Below are positions 52,240 through 61,018 of a DNA stretch of 64,000 nucleotides, in pieces. A program made the translations under genes and the position numbers. The notes under the pieces are model-generated. The model was not told where the DNA came from and searched no databases. It saw only the letters and a list, made by a program, of their open reading frames with translations. The stretch comes from Acidimicrobiaceae bacterium (GTDB lineage Bacteria; Actinomycetota; Acidimicrobiia; Acidimicrobiales; RAAP-2), in contig CANGPS010000002.1 of assembly GCA_947456245.1 (NCBI GenBank), forward strand, positions 1 through 64,000, in the 5' to 3' direction. Positions within the stretch are counted from its first letter, which is position 1; each line of letters begins with the position of its first letter.

Positions 52240-53410
52240 ACAGCTCGGCCCTGTCGGACCGGACCCGGGAGCGAGAGGCCTCGTCGAGCCACCATGCCAG
52301 CTCACGCCGATCCGTCGGCCGAGGTCCGAGCCGCGCCAAGGTCCGCCAGGTCGGGAGCACCGCCGGGCTCAGGACCACCTCCGCAGCGCCACGCCCCAGA
52401 GGATCCTCGATCCGGCCGAGGATCTCGCCCATCGCGGCGACTGTCATCCCCGACGTCGCCGCCGTTGCCACCGACTCGACGAGCGTCCTCGCGGTCAGCG
52501 GACGATCGTGCAGGACCCCAGCGGCTCGGTGCTCATCGAGGTGACCGACCGAGCGGGCGAAGCGCGGTGGGTCATCGAGCGTGACCACCCGGCTGCGGCG
52601 GATCGACCAGCGCTCGAGCGCCTCGGCCCTCGTCTGCGCCACCTTCGTCGGACGGTCGAGGACCCCTCGACGGACCTCCTCGGAGCGGCCGCTGAGGGCC
52701 AGGCACTCGCCGTCAGAGATCCCCTCGATGCGCGGTTCCCCATCAGCTCCCCTCAGGAAGGTGAGTCCAAGGCGCGCCGTGAGCTCTGACCGCAGAACGC
52801 TTCGATACACGGCATCAGCCGCCCTCGCGTGGGCGCGGAGCGCCACGACGTCGAGAGCGCCGAACCGCCCGTCGCCCGCCCTCGCCCTGTTGGCGAGCAG
52901 CACATGGCTGTGCAGATGAGGATCACCGGACCGGCTCGCACCGTGGGTGAACCCAGCCGCCACGACGCCCTCGGCGTGGAGCCAGGCCCGCTCTCCGCCG
53001 GGACGCTGTCTGATCACCCCGGCCGCCCGGTCCTCGAGGTAGCCGAGTGCCGCCCCGACGGCCTCCTCGTGGCCGAGCACGGCCGATCGGGCCACGCTCT
53101 CGTCAGGCGACGCCATGAGGAGGCTGGCCGGCTTGGGTGCGGCGAAGATCAGATCGACGGCTGCCCGTCGCTGACGCACGCTCGGGGTGATCGTGCCGCC
53201 CGGGCGCCGCCCCGAGAGGATCAGCTCGAGGACCTCGGGCTCGATCCGGCCCTCGAGGCCGATGGTCGACGCCGCCGTCCCGAGCCATCGCCCACGCATA
53301 GCTCCATCGAAGAGGTCAGCGACCTCTCGTGCGGGATCGTCGAGCAGGTAGCGCCCGGTGGCGTCCTTGAGCGACGTGATCCTCAGCACCCGTCGAGCCT
53401 CATGGCTCAC
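52220..53410 (-). CDS. TrwC/MobF-like relaxase domain protein lacking the helicase region
   Basis: HUH-type motif FTHGASRSGDPHLHSHVLL, DLIFAAPKPASLLMA, N-terminal ITSLKDATGRYLLDD; only 396 aa; GTG start in GTGA overlap with upstream gene. Confidence 0.85.
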   Translation of the reverse strand: MSHEARRVLRITSLKDATGRYLLDDPAREVADLFDGAMRGRWLGTAASTIGLEGRIEPEVLELILSGRRPGGTITPSVRQRRAAVDLIFAAPKPASLLMASPDESVARSAVLGHEEAVGAALGYLEDRAAGVIRQRPGGERAWLHAEGVVAAGFTHGASRSGDPHLHSHVLLANRARAGDGRFGALDVVALRAHARAADAVYRSVLRSELTARLGLTFLRGADGEPRIEGISDGECLALSGRSEEVRRGVLDRPTKVAQTRAEALERWSIRRSRVVTLDDPPRFARSVGHLDEHRAAGVLHDRPLTARTLVESVATAATSGMTVAAMGEILGRIEDPLGRGAAEVVLSPAVLPTWRTLARLGPRPTDRRELAWWLDEASRSRVRSDRAELFIDGVR

Positions 53411-55347
53411 ACGGTCGCGGCATACCTCCTCAGGACCCGCTCAGCCGTCGCCCGACCGCAGCCCACGAGGTCGACGGGGCCCAGCACGCTGGCGTCGGGT
53501 CCGGCCTGCAGGAGGAGTCGGCCGAACCACAGCGTGCTGAGGACCGACAGCGCGACCACGATGCGGCCGTCCTCCTCGACGTGCCGGCCCACGATCGGGA
53601 CCGAGTCGGCCACCCAGCGGGCGCCGGGGCCAAGGACCACCAGCGCGGTCTCGGCATCATCGGACTCGATGAGCTTGACGCCGTCGGCCGCACCGACGTC
53701 GATGCCTGGCCGGCGAGCGCCGACATCTCGCACCGACTTGAAGCGGTCGGCATGGAAGATCCTGAAGTCCTCACGGGCGGTGCACCACGCCCACACGTAC
53801 CACTGACCATCGTGCACCTCGCACTTCAGGGGGTCGATGACCCGCTCGGTCTCGACCTCGGTCGAGTCCGCCAGATAGACGACCTCGAGCTCGCGGGCCT
53901 CCTCGCATGCCTTGGTGAGCTCGGCGAGGAAGGGCGGCTGCGGGATCTCGATCACCACCGACTTCGCCGCCGCCAGCGCGGTCTCGAGCTTCGCCACCGC
54001 CGATGCGAGCGGCCCCTCGGCCCCTCCCCCGGAGACCTCGAGCAGCATCTTCGACGAGGTCACGAGCACCATGGCGTCAGGGGCCGAGAGCTGTCTGGTG
54101 CGCTTGAGGTCCGGAAGGCTCGCCGTGACCGTGTGGGCATCGACGATGATGTCCATCAGCTCGCCCGGAGAGTAGGGCGGGCGACCGAAGCAGGCTGCGA
54201 ACTCGAGTTCGGCGACGACCTCGGCGACCGTCATGCCGAACCTGGCGGCCACCTCGGAGGTGTCCACCGTGCCGACCTCGGCCAGCCACTCCAGCATGGC
54301 GAACAGGCGCTGGAGCCGGCGCTCCGTCGGCGTCATGCTGAGGCCCGTCGGCCCCGTCGGCTCCACCGAGGGGTCCAGCTCGCTGGCATCCGACACCGAG
54401 ACCGGCGCCGGGTCAGGCTGCTGCGCCACCGACTCGAGCCACTCGACCATGGACGCGCGCGCCGCCGCGGGAGACACGACGACGGCCGAGTCGAGCAGGC
54501 CGATCACCCAGGAGCGGGCCTGCTTCCAGGATCGGATGGGGATCGACAGGCGGGCCGAGCCGTCGCTGCGGCGCTCGGTGGCGTAGCCGCCGCCGAGCGC
54601 CTGCTCGAGCCGCCACGCTGCGCTGGCGTCGACGTCGAGGACGAGGGTCTCGGTCGCCTCCTCCTCGTCGACGGCGCTCGGCACGCTCAGGATGCGACCG
54701 CTGTCGGCCACCCCAGCCGGCACCACGCCGCTGCCGCGAGGTCCGATCGAGGGCTCAGACTCGATGCGGTCGACCCGGAAGTTCTTCGCCACCTTGTCCG
54801 CCGTGTCGTAGGCCTCGAGGTACCAGTGACCGAGGAGGAACCGCAGGGCAATGGGGTACACCTTGCGCTTCACGCCCGAGTAGTCGAACCGGGTCTCTGC
54901 CTCCATGAAGATCCCCTGGTAGAGCACGGGGCTGTAGGGGGACACGTCGACGTCCATCACCGGAGAGGCCGACGTCACGTTCCCCAGGCCGATCTTGGAC
55001 AGGCCGTCGACCTCGCTCACGCCGTTGACCGCCACCGCCGCCAGCGCGAGGTCGAGGGCTGCGATCTCCCGGTCCGTCAGATCGAGATCCGGCAGGTAGT
55101 AGGTGGCGGGATCGATCCGGTAGCGGTAATCGTTGGCCGAGCCGCTCTCGATCACCTCGACCTCGACGCCACGCTTGCGCAGCAGCACCTTGTCTCGCTC
55201 GAACTGCTGGCGCGACGCCGACGGCGAGGAGTTCGGATAGTTCGGGAGCTCGTTGACGATCTGGTCGAGGGTGAGGCCCTGCGGAGCGTTGAGCAAGGTC
55301 ATCGTGAGGTCCACGAGCCGCTCGATGGTGTTGTCGTTGGCTGCCAT
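53407..55347 (-). CDS. Fused PafB-PafC-like double WYL-domain transcriptional regulator
   Basis: Two HTH-WYL units in 646 aa: TLDQIVNELPNYPNSSPSASRQQFERDKVLLRKRGVEVE..GHWYLEAYDTADKVAKNFRVDRIE and VDTSEVAARFGMTVAEVVAELEFAACFG..DGQWYVWAWCTAREDFRIFHADRF. Confidence 0.88.
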   Translation of the reverse strand: MAANDNTIERLVDLTMTLLNAPQGLTLDQIVNELPNYPNSSPSASRQQFERDKVLLRKRGVEVEVIESGSANDYRYRIDPATYYLPDLDLTDREIAALDLALAAVAVNGVSEVDGLSKIGLGNVTSASPVMDVDVSPYSPVLYQGIFMEAETRFDYSGVKRKVYPIALRFLLGHWYLEAYDTADKVAKNFRVDRIESEPSIGPRGSGVVPAGVADSGRILSVPSAVDEEEATETLVLDVDASAAWRLEQALGGGYATERRSDGSARLSIPIRSWKQARSWVIGLLDSAVVVSPAAARASMVEWLESVAQQPDPAPVSVSDASELDPSVEPTGPTGLSMTPTERRLQRLFAMLEWLAEVGTVDTSEVAARFGMTVAEVVAELEFAACFGRPPYSPGELMDIIVDAHTVTASLPDLKRTRQLSAPDAMVLVTSSKMLLEVSGGGAEGPLASAVAKLETALAAAKSVVIEIPQPPFLAELTKACEEARELEVVYLADSTEVETERVIDPLKCEVHDGQWYVWAWCTAREDFRIFHADRFKSVRDVGARRPGIDVGAADGVKLIESDDAETALVVLGPGARWVADSVPIVGRHVEEDGRIVVALSVLSTLWFGRLLLQAGPDASVLGPVDLVGCGRATAERVLRRYAATV

Positions 55348-55353
55348 CTGCCG

Positions 55354-55359
55354 AGGATA
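55354..55359 (-). promoter_or_regulatory. -10-like TATCCT, 6 nt before ATG of the PafBC fusion (leaderless candidate)
   Basis: TATCCT-CGGCAG-ATG. Confidence 0.55.
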
Positions 55360-55399
55360 CGCCGGCGGCGGCGGTTTGGCTCCCGCGATCGATCGCTGC

Positions 55400-55789
55400 C
55401 TATGCAGGACCGCTCATCACGACATCGGTGATGGCCATCGCTCGATCCATGGCCTTGCACATGTCGTAGATCGTCAGCCCAGCGACGGTGCACGCCGTCA
55501 TGGCCTCCATCTGCGCCTGGCGCCCGAGGTCGACCACCCGAACCGAGACGTCGATCCACCCCTCGCCGACCTGGAACGTGACCTCGACCGCGCTCGGAGC
55601 AGTTCGGAACGATGCCGGCAGCAGGTCGGCCGTGCGCTTCGCCGACTGCACGGCGGCGATGCGGGCAGCGGCGAGGACGTCGCCCTTGGCGACGGCAGCG
55701 GCGGCGACGGCAGCGGAGGTCGCCGGATCCATCACCACCCGACAGCGAGCGGTCGAGTCGACCTCCTCGGTGGCCCCGGTCTCCAGCAC
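55400..55789 (-). CDS. moaC: Divergent MoaC (cyclic pyranopterin monophosphate synthase-like)
   Basis: GDVLAAARIAAVQSAKRTADLLP and QMEAMTACTVAGLTIYDMCKAMDRAMAITDVVM; start reassigned to GTG 55789. Confidence 0.8.
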   Translation of the reverse strand: MLETGATEEVDSTARCRVVMDPATSAAVAAAAVAKGDVLAAARIAAVQSAKRTADLLPASFRTAPSAVEVTFQVGEGWIDVSVRVVDLGRQAQMEAMTACTVAGLTIYDMCKAMDRAMAITDVVMSGPA

Positions 55790-55796
55790 GGGGTGA

Positions 55797-55802
55797 AGTG
55801 TA
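55797..55802 (-). promoter_or_regulatory. -10-like TACACT, 7 nt before GTG 55789 of moaC-like gene
   Basis: TACACT-TCACCCC-GTG. Confidence 0.5.
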
Positions 55803-55892
55803 CGACCGCGTCGCGGCCATGCTGCTCTCGGGAGGCTAGAATTGGCACTCTTACGAGCCGACTGCCAACGCACCCTGACCCGGAGGAGCGTC

Positions 55893-56237
55893 ATGCCCAC
55901 CTACGAGTACGCCTGCACCAAGTGCGGACACCAGTTCGAGGTCGTCCAGTCGTTCTCCGATGACGCCCTGACGAAGTGCCCCGAGTGCCGCGGGAAGCTG
56001 CGCAAGGTCTTCGGCTCCGTGGGCATCGTGTTCAAGGGCAGCGGGTTCTACAAGAACGACAGCCGGGGCGCCACGTCCTCGACCACCTCCGCTGGCAGCA
56101 CCGACACCGCCACCAGCACGTCGTCCGACTCGTCCAGCTCCGATGCCGCCTCGTCGACCACGAAGGCAACTGCCGAGACCCCTGCAGCCAAGCCAGCGAA
56201 GGCTCCTGCCAAGAAGTCGGCGGCGAAGTCCGACTGA
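55893..56237 (+). CDS. FmdB-family zinc-ribbon protein with Ser/Thr-rich then Lys/Ala-rich tail
   Basis: MPTYEYACTKCGHQFEVVQSFSDDALTKCPECRGKLRKVFGSVGIVFKGSGFYKND. Confidence 0.93.
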   Translation: MPTYEYACTKCGHQFEVVQSFSDDALTKCPECRGKLRKVFGSVGIVFKGSGFYKNDSRGATSSTTSAGSTDTATSTSSDSSSSDAASSTTKATAETPAAKPAKAPAKKSAAKSD

Positions 56238-57593
56238 TCAGGTCCCAGAGACCTGCATGTCTCCGATCGCCACGGTCTGGCCAGCGGCGACCCCCGGCAG
56301 CCAGGTCAGGTCGGCACCGATGCCCACGATGCTCATGAGCATCTTCTGGAACGTCGAGGCGACGGTGACCTCTCGGATGGGCTCCGCCAGCCTTCCATCT
56401 CGGATCATCAGGCCTTCGGCTCCGACGGAGAAGTCCCCGCTGACCGTGCTCACCCCGGAGTGCACACCGGTGATCGACTGCACGTAGAGGCCCTCGCCGA
56501 CGTCCGAGAGGAGCTCCTCGGCCGATCGGTCGCCCGGGGTCAGCACCAGCGCCCGACACCCGGCGCCCGGGCTGCCGGCCAGCCCCCCACGAGCGGCGGA
56601 GCCGGTCGACGAGACTCCCGCCCGTCGTGCCGAGACGGTGTCGTAGACGAACTGCCGCAGCAGCCCTCCGTCGATCAGGACGTTGCGGCGGCAGGCCAAG
56701 CCCTCTCCGTCGAGCGCCGAGGCGCCGTAGGCCCGCAGGTCGGTCGGGTCGTCGACGAGCGTGAACCCATCGACGGCGACCGCCTCGCCGAGGTGCCCCT
56801 CGAAGAAGGAGCGGCCGCGACCGACTGCGTCTCCGCTCAGCGCGCCGCTGAGCACGCCGAGGATCGTCGAGGTGACCCGGGGATCGAAGACCACGGTGGT
56901 CCTAATGCTCCGCCCCTTCGTCGCTCCGAGCATGCGCACCGAGCGCTCGACCGCGTCGCGCGCAGCCGCCTCGGGATCCAGCGCTCCCGGCCCGCGCCCG
57001 ATCGAGAACCCGGATCCCGTCTGGGTCTCGTCGGCGGATCCCGCCAGGGTGGCCACCGACAGGAAGGCGCTGGTCCGCTCGGCGGTGGCAGAGATCCCGG
57101 TGGTGGACACCAGCGCCATCTCCGAGCGGCTGTCGCCGTAGTCAGCGTTGTCGACGGAGCGGATCCTCGCGTCACCCGATCGGGCGGCCGACTCGACCGC
57201 CTTGACCAGGGCGATCTTCTCGTCGACCGTCACGAGGTGGGCAGCGGGGTCCACGAGGTCGACGGCTGCGGGGGTCACGCCATCCGGCGAGGCGAAGATC
57301 ACCATGGGATCCGGCGAAGCGAAGGTGGCGTTCTCTCTCGCCGAGGCCAGCGCGTGGGCGATCACATCCGGGTCAAGCGAACCGGCCGACGCCACCCCCA
57401 CCCGCGCCCCATCAGGGCCAGGCAGCAGGACCCGGATGCCGATGCCGGCTGAGGTCGCCGTCGACAGGCTCTCGATCTCCCCCTCGTAGACGCGGATCTC
57501 GGTGTCGGTGCCTCGGGCAGCGTACGCCTCGATCTCCTCGCCGCCCTGCGCCTGCGCCACCACCCTCGCCGCGATGTCGTGGAGCTCGCTCAT
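56238..57593 (-). CDS. pmbA: PmbA/TldE-type metalloprotease family protein
   Basis: YAARGTDTEIRVYEGEIESLSTATSAGIGIRVL, FSVGAEGLMIRDGRLAEPIREVTVAS; partner TldD adjacent. Confidence 0.9.
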   Translation of the reverse strand: MSELHDIAARVVAQAQGGEEIEAYAARGTDTEIRVYEGEIESLSTATSAGIGIRVLLPGPDGARVGVASAGSLDPDVIAHALASARENATFASPDPMVIFASPDGVTPAAVDLVDPAAHLVTVDEKIALVKAVESAARSGDARIRSVDNADYGDSRSEMALVSTTGISATAERTSAFLSVATLAGSADETQTGSGFSIGRGPGALDPEAAARDAVERSVRMLGATKGRSIRTTVVFDPRVTSTILGVLSGALSGDAVGRGRSFFEGHLGEAVAVDGFTLVDDPTDLRAYGASALDGEGLACRRNVLIDGGLLRQFVYDTVSARRAGVSSTGSAARGGLAGSPGAGCRALVLTPGDRSAEELLSDVGEGLYVQSITGVHSGVSTVSGDFSVGAEGLMIRDGRLAEPIREVTVASTFQKMLMSIVGIGADLTWLPGVAAGQTVAIGDMQVSGT

Positions 57594-58993
57594 GCCGCCG
57601 TCCCCCCGATGGTCACGCCCGTAATCCGCAGCGTGGGCTGGCCGCACCCGACGGGGACGCTCTGCCCATCCTTCCCGCACGTCCCCGGCATCATCGAGAA
57701 GTCGTTCCCGAGCGCATCGATGCGCCGGAGCACCTCAGGACCGTTGCCGATGAGGTTGGCGTCCCTGAGCGGCTCGGTGATCCGGCCGCCCTCGATGAGG
57801 TAGGCCTCGGTGGTGCCGAAGACGAAGTCGCCGGTGGCGGTGTTGACCTGACCTCCGCCGAGCTTGGCCACGTAGACGCCCTCCGGCGTCTGAGCGATGA
57901 TATCCTCCGGGTCCTCCTCCCCGCCGAGCAGGAAGGTGTTGGTCATCCTGACCATCGGGAGGTCCTTGTAGGTCTCTCGCCGTCCATTGCCGCTCGAGGG
58001 TCGCCCCTCCTTGCGAGCTCGGAGCCAATCCCACATGTAGTCCGTCAGGATCCCGTCCTCGATCAGGACGTTCCGCTGGGCCGGACGGCCCTCGTCATCG
58101 ATCGCCGAGGTCCCCCACTCGCCGGCCACCGTGCCATCGTCGACGAGCGTGACGAGCGGGCTCGCCACCTGCTGGCCGACCTGCCCGCAGTAGACCGACG
58201 AGTCCTTGACGATGTGATCCGCCTCGAGGCCGTGGCCACACGCCTCGTGGAACAGGACCCCACCGGAGCCCCCGGCCAGGACCAGCGGCACCTCGCCCGA
58301 TGGGGCCGGACGGGCCGCCAGCTTGGCCATCGCCCGTCGGGCGGCCACCCGGCCCATCTCCTCCACGTCTGCACCATCAAACAGCTCGAAGCCCTGGGTG
58401 CGGGCCAGCGACTCGAAGCCCGTCTGGAGGCCGGTGTCCCCGGTGGCGACGCACATCACGTTGAAGCGCGTGCGGACCTGATCATCGCTGGCGTAGACCC
58501 CATCGGTGGTCGCCACCAGGATCCGCCGTCGCCCCTCGCCGTAGGACGTGGTGACCTGCGAGATGCTCGCCCCCGCCGACCGAGCGGCGTCATCGGCCCG
58601 CTCCAGGAGCGCCAGCTTGTCAGCGGTCGGGACGTCGTCGAGGAGGTGGCGCACCGGTGCCTCATGGCGCCGCCGGCGCTCGAGCGGAGCGATCTTCGTG
58701 CCACCGCCGCCCTGCCGGGCGACCGCTGCGGCCGCTCGTGCTGCGCTCAGGAGGCCCTCCTCGCTGAGATCCGCGGTGTGCGCGAAACCAGTCGTGTCGC
58801 CAACCACCACCCGGATGCCGGCTCCCCGGGAGCTGCCGGTCGAGAGCTCCTCGATCCGGCCGTCGTCCCTCGAGGCGCTTCGGGAGGTCCGATCCTCGCA
58901 GAAGATCTCCGCCATGTCGCCGCCTCGCTCGACGGCGGCGGAGAGAACCCGCTCGATCAGGGCGGTCTCGATGAGGTCTGGGGATGCAGGCAC
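57590..58993 (-). CDS. tldD: TldD metalloprotease family protein
   Basis: GGSGGVLFHEACGHGLEADHI (HExxxH), FVFGTTEAYLIEGGRITEPLRDANLIGNG; start reassigned to GTG 58993. Confidence 0.93.
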   Translation of the reverse strand: MPASPDLIETALIERVLSAAVERGGDMAEIFCEDRTSRSASRDDGRIEELSTGSSRGAGIRVVVGDTTGFAHTADLSEEGLLSAARAAAAVARQGGGGTKIAPLERRRRHEAPVRHLLDDVPTADKLALLERADDAARSAGASISQVTTSYGEGRRRILVATTDGVYASDDQVRTRFNVMCVATGDTGLQTGFESLARTQGFELFDGADVEEMGRVAARRAMAKLAARPAPSGEVPLVLAGGSGGVLFHEACGHGLEADHIVKDSSVYCGQVGQQVASPLVTLVDDGTVAGEWGTSAIDDEGRPAQRNVLIEDGILTDYMWDWLRARKEGRPSSGNGRRETYKDLPMVRMTNTFLLGGEEDPEDIIAQTPEGVYVAKLGGGQVNTATGDFVFGTTEAYLIEGGRITEPLRDANLIGNGPEVLRRIDALGNDFSMMPGTCGKDGQSVPVGCGQPTLRITGVTIGGTAA

Positions 58994-58999
58994 CGCCTC

Positions 59000-59005
59000 A
59001 TCGTA
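59000..59005 (-). promoter_or_regulatory. -10-like TACGAT, 6 nt before GTG 58993 of tldD
   Basis: TACGAT-GAGGCG-GTG. Confidence 0.5.
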
Positions 59006-59085
59006 CCGGTCGCCTGTGGCACACGACCCGAGGACGACGTGGCCCACGGGCCGGGTTGGTAGCCTTGGATGGTGGTGAGACGAGC

Positions 59086-61008
59086 ATGATCCTTCCTCAG
59101 ATCGAGACGCCTGAGGACCTGCGCTCCCTGTCGATCGAGCAGCTCGAGGAGCTCGCTCAGGAGATCCGCTCGTTCATCGTCGAGACGGTGACCACCACCG
59201 GTGGCCACCTCGGCTCCAACCTCGGGGTCGTCGAGCTCACGCTCGCCCTCCACCGGGTCTTCGAGTCCCCCAAGGACCCGATCCTCTGGGACACCGGGCA
59301 CCAGGCCTATGTGCACAAGCTGCTCACCGGCCGTCGCTACGGGTTCAAGGACCTGCGCCAGCAGGGCGGGCTCTCCGGCTACCCCAATCGCGCCGAGTCC
59401 GAGCACGACTGGATCGAGAACTCGCACGCGTCGACCGTCCTGTCCTACGCCTACGGCGTGGCCACCGCCTACGAGCTCGAGGGCCAGCTGGCGGGCCACG
59501 GAGGAGAGCGACGCGTCGTCGCCGTCATCGGAGACGGTGCCCTGACCGGGGGCATGGCCTACGAGGCCCTCAACAACCTCGGGCACTCGGGCCGCCGGGT
59601 CGTGATCGTGCTCAACGACAATGGCCGCAGCTACGCCCCGACCATCTCGCAGCTCTCACAATCGCTGACCAGCCTGCGGCTCCACCCGACCTATGTCCAG
59701 GCACGCGAGCGGCTCCGCCACATCCTCCGAGAGATCCCCGCCGTGGGCGAGGCCGCCTACTCGGGCGTCCACGGCGTCACGAGCGCGCTGCGTGAGCTTG
59801 TGGCCCCGCACACCTTCTTCGAGGCCCTCGGCGTCCGCTACGCCGGTCCCATCGACGGCCACGACATCACCGCCGTCGAGCAGGCGCTGCGCAATGCCGC
59901 CGGCTGGGATGGTCCGATCGTCGTCCACGTGCTGACCCAGAAGGGTCGTGGCTATGCGCCGGCCGAGGAGGACGAGGTCCAGCGCCTCCACGACGTGAAG
60001 GTCGTCGCCACCGTGGCCGACGTCGACGATGGCGCCGACATCGCCCCGGCCACCTACACCGACGCGTTCTCGCGCTCCCTGCTCGCTGCGGCGGCCGCCG
60101 ACCCGAGCATCGTGGCGCTGACGGCAGCCATGCCCGGGCCCACCGGGCTGCTCCCCTTCGAGGCCGCCCATCCCGATCGCTTCGTCGATGTGGGCATCGC
60201 CGAGCAGCACGAGATGACGGCTGCCGCCGGCATGGCCATGGGAGGCCTGCGCCCCGTGGTCGCCGTGTACTCGACCTTCTTCACCCGCGCCGTGGATCAG
60301 GCCACCTACGACGTGGGCATGCACAACCTGCCGGTGACGATCGTGCTCGACCGTGCCGGGATCACCGGCGACGATGGGGCGAGCCACCATGGGGTCCTCG
60401 ACCTCGCCCTGTGCCTGACCATCCCGAACATGACGGTGTTCGCCCCCTCGTCCACCGCCGAGGTCGACGCCATGCTGACCACCGCGCTCAGCCTCGACGG
60501 CCCAGCCACCCTCCGCTTCCCCAAGACCCCGCCCGAGCCGCTCGACGGTGAGGTGGGCCAGGGCCTCGCCAGCCGGACGATCCGCGAGGGGGACGGCGCC
60601 CTCTGCCTGCTCGGCGTCGGCAAGATGACCGCCCGGTGCCTCGCTGCGGCCGCCATCCTCGAGCGCGACCATGGCATCGAGGCCACGGTCATCGACGTGC
60701 GCGTCGTCAGCCCGCTCGACCCCGAGATGCTCGCCCTCGCCGGTCGGCACCGCTGCGTGGTCACCGCTGAGGACGGGATCCGAGTGGGCGGAGCGGGGTC
60801 CCACATCGCCGCCGCACTCACCGAGTCAGCGGCAGCCCTCGGACGGACGGCTCCGCCCGTCACCATCCTCGGGACGCCCAAGGCCTTCTTGTCGCAGGCC
60901 AAGCCCGACGTGATCCTCGCCGAGCTCGGGCTCGACGCCGAGGGGATCGCCGCGTCGAGCCTCGGCGCCTGGTCACGCGCCGCTGCGTCGCCGCAGCCTC
61001 AGGCCTGA
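59086..61008 (+). CDS. dxs: 1-deoxy-D-xylulose-5-phosphate synthase
   Basis: TTGGHLGSNLGVVELTLALHRVF, WDTGHQAYVHKLLTGR, GDGALTGGMAYEALNN, YAGPIDGHDI, DRAGITGDDGASHHGVLD. Confidence 0.97.
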   Translation: MILPQIETPEDLRSLSIEQLEELAQEIRSFIVETVTTTGGHLGSNLGVVELTLALHRVFESPKDPILWDTGHQAYVHKLLTGRRYGFKDLRQQGGLSGYPNRAESEHDWIENSHASTVLSYAYGVATAYELEGQLAGHGGERRVVAVIGDGALTGGMAYEALNNLGHSGRRVVIVLNDNGRSYAPTISQLSQSLTSLRLHPTYVQARERLRHILREIPAVGEAAYSGVHGVTSALRELVAPHTFFEALGVRYAGPIDGHDITAVEQALRNAAGWDGPIVVHVLTQKGRGYAPAEEDEVQRLHDVKVVATVADVDDGADIAPATYTDAFSRSLLAAAAADPSIVALTAAMPGPTGLLPFEAAHPDRFVDVGIAEQHEMTAAAGMAMGGLRPVVAVYSTFFTRAVDQATYDVGMHNLPVTIVLDRAGITGDDGASHHGVLDLALCLTIPNMTVFAPSSTAEVDAMLTTALSLDGPATLRFPKTPPEPLDGEVGQGLASRTIREGDGALCLLGVGKMTARCLAAAAILERDHGIEATVIDVRVVSPLDPEMLALAGRHRCVVTAEDGIRVGGAGSHIAAALTESAAALGRTAPPVTILGTPKAFLSQAKPDVILAELGLDAEGIAASSLGAWSRAAASPQPQA

Positions 61009-61018
61009 CGAGCGCGGC

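Noticed and set aside
53407-55347. WYL regulator as part of a CRISPR or BREX/defence island
   Set aside because: No cas, brx, restriction or nuclease-defence genes nearby; the double HTH-WYL layout fits PafBC better.
53581-55431. 616-aa plus-strand ORF
   Set aside because: Antisense to the PafBC-like gene; H/R/D-rich mirror translation.
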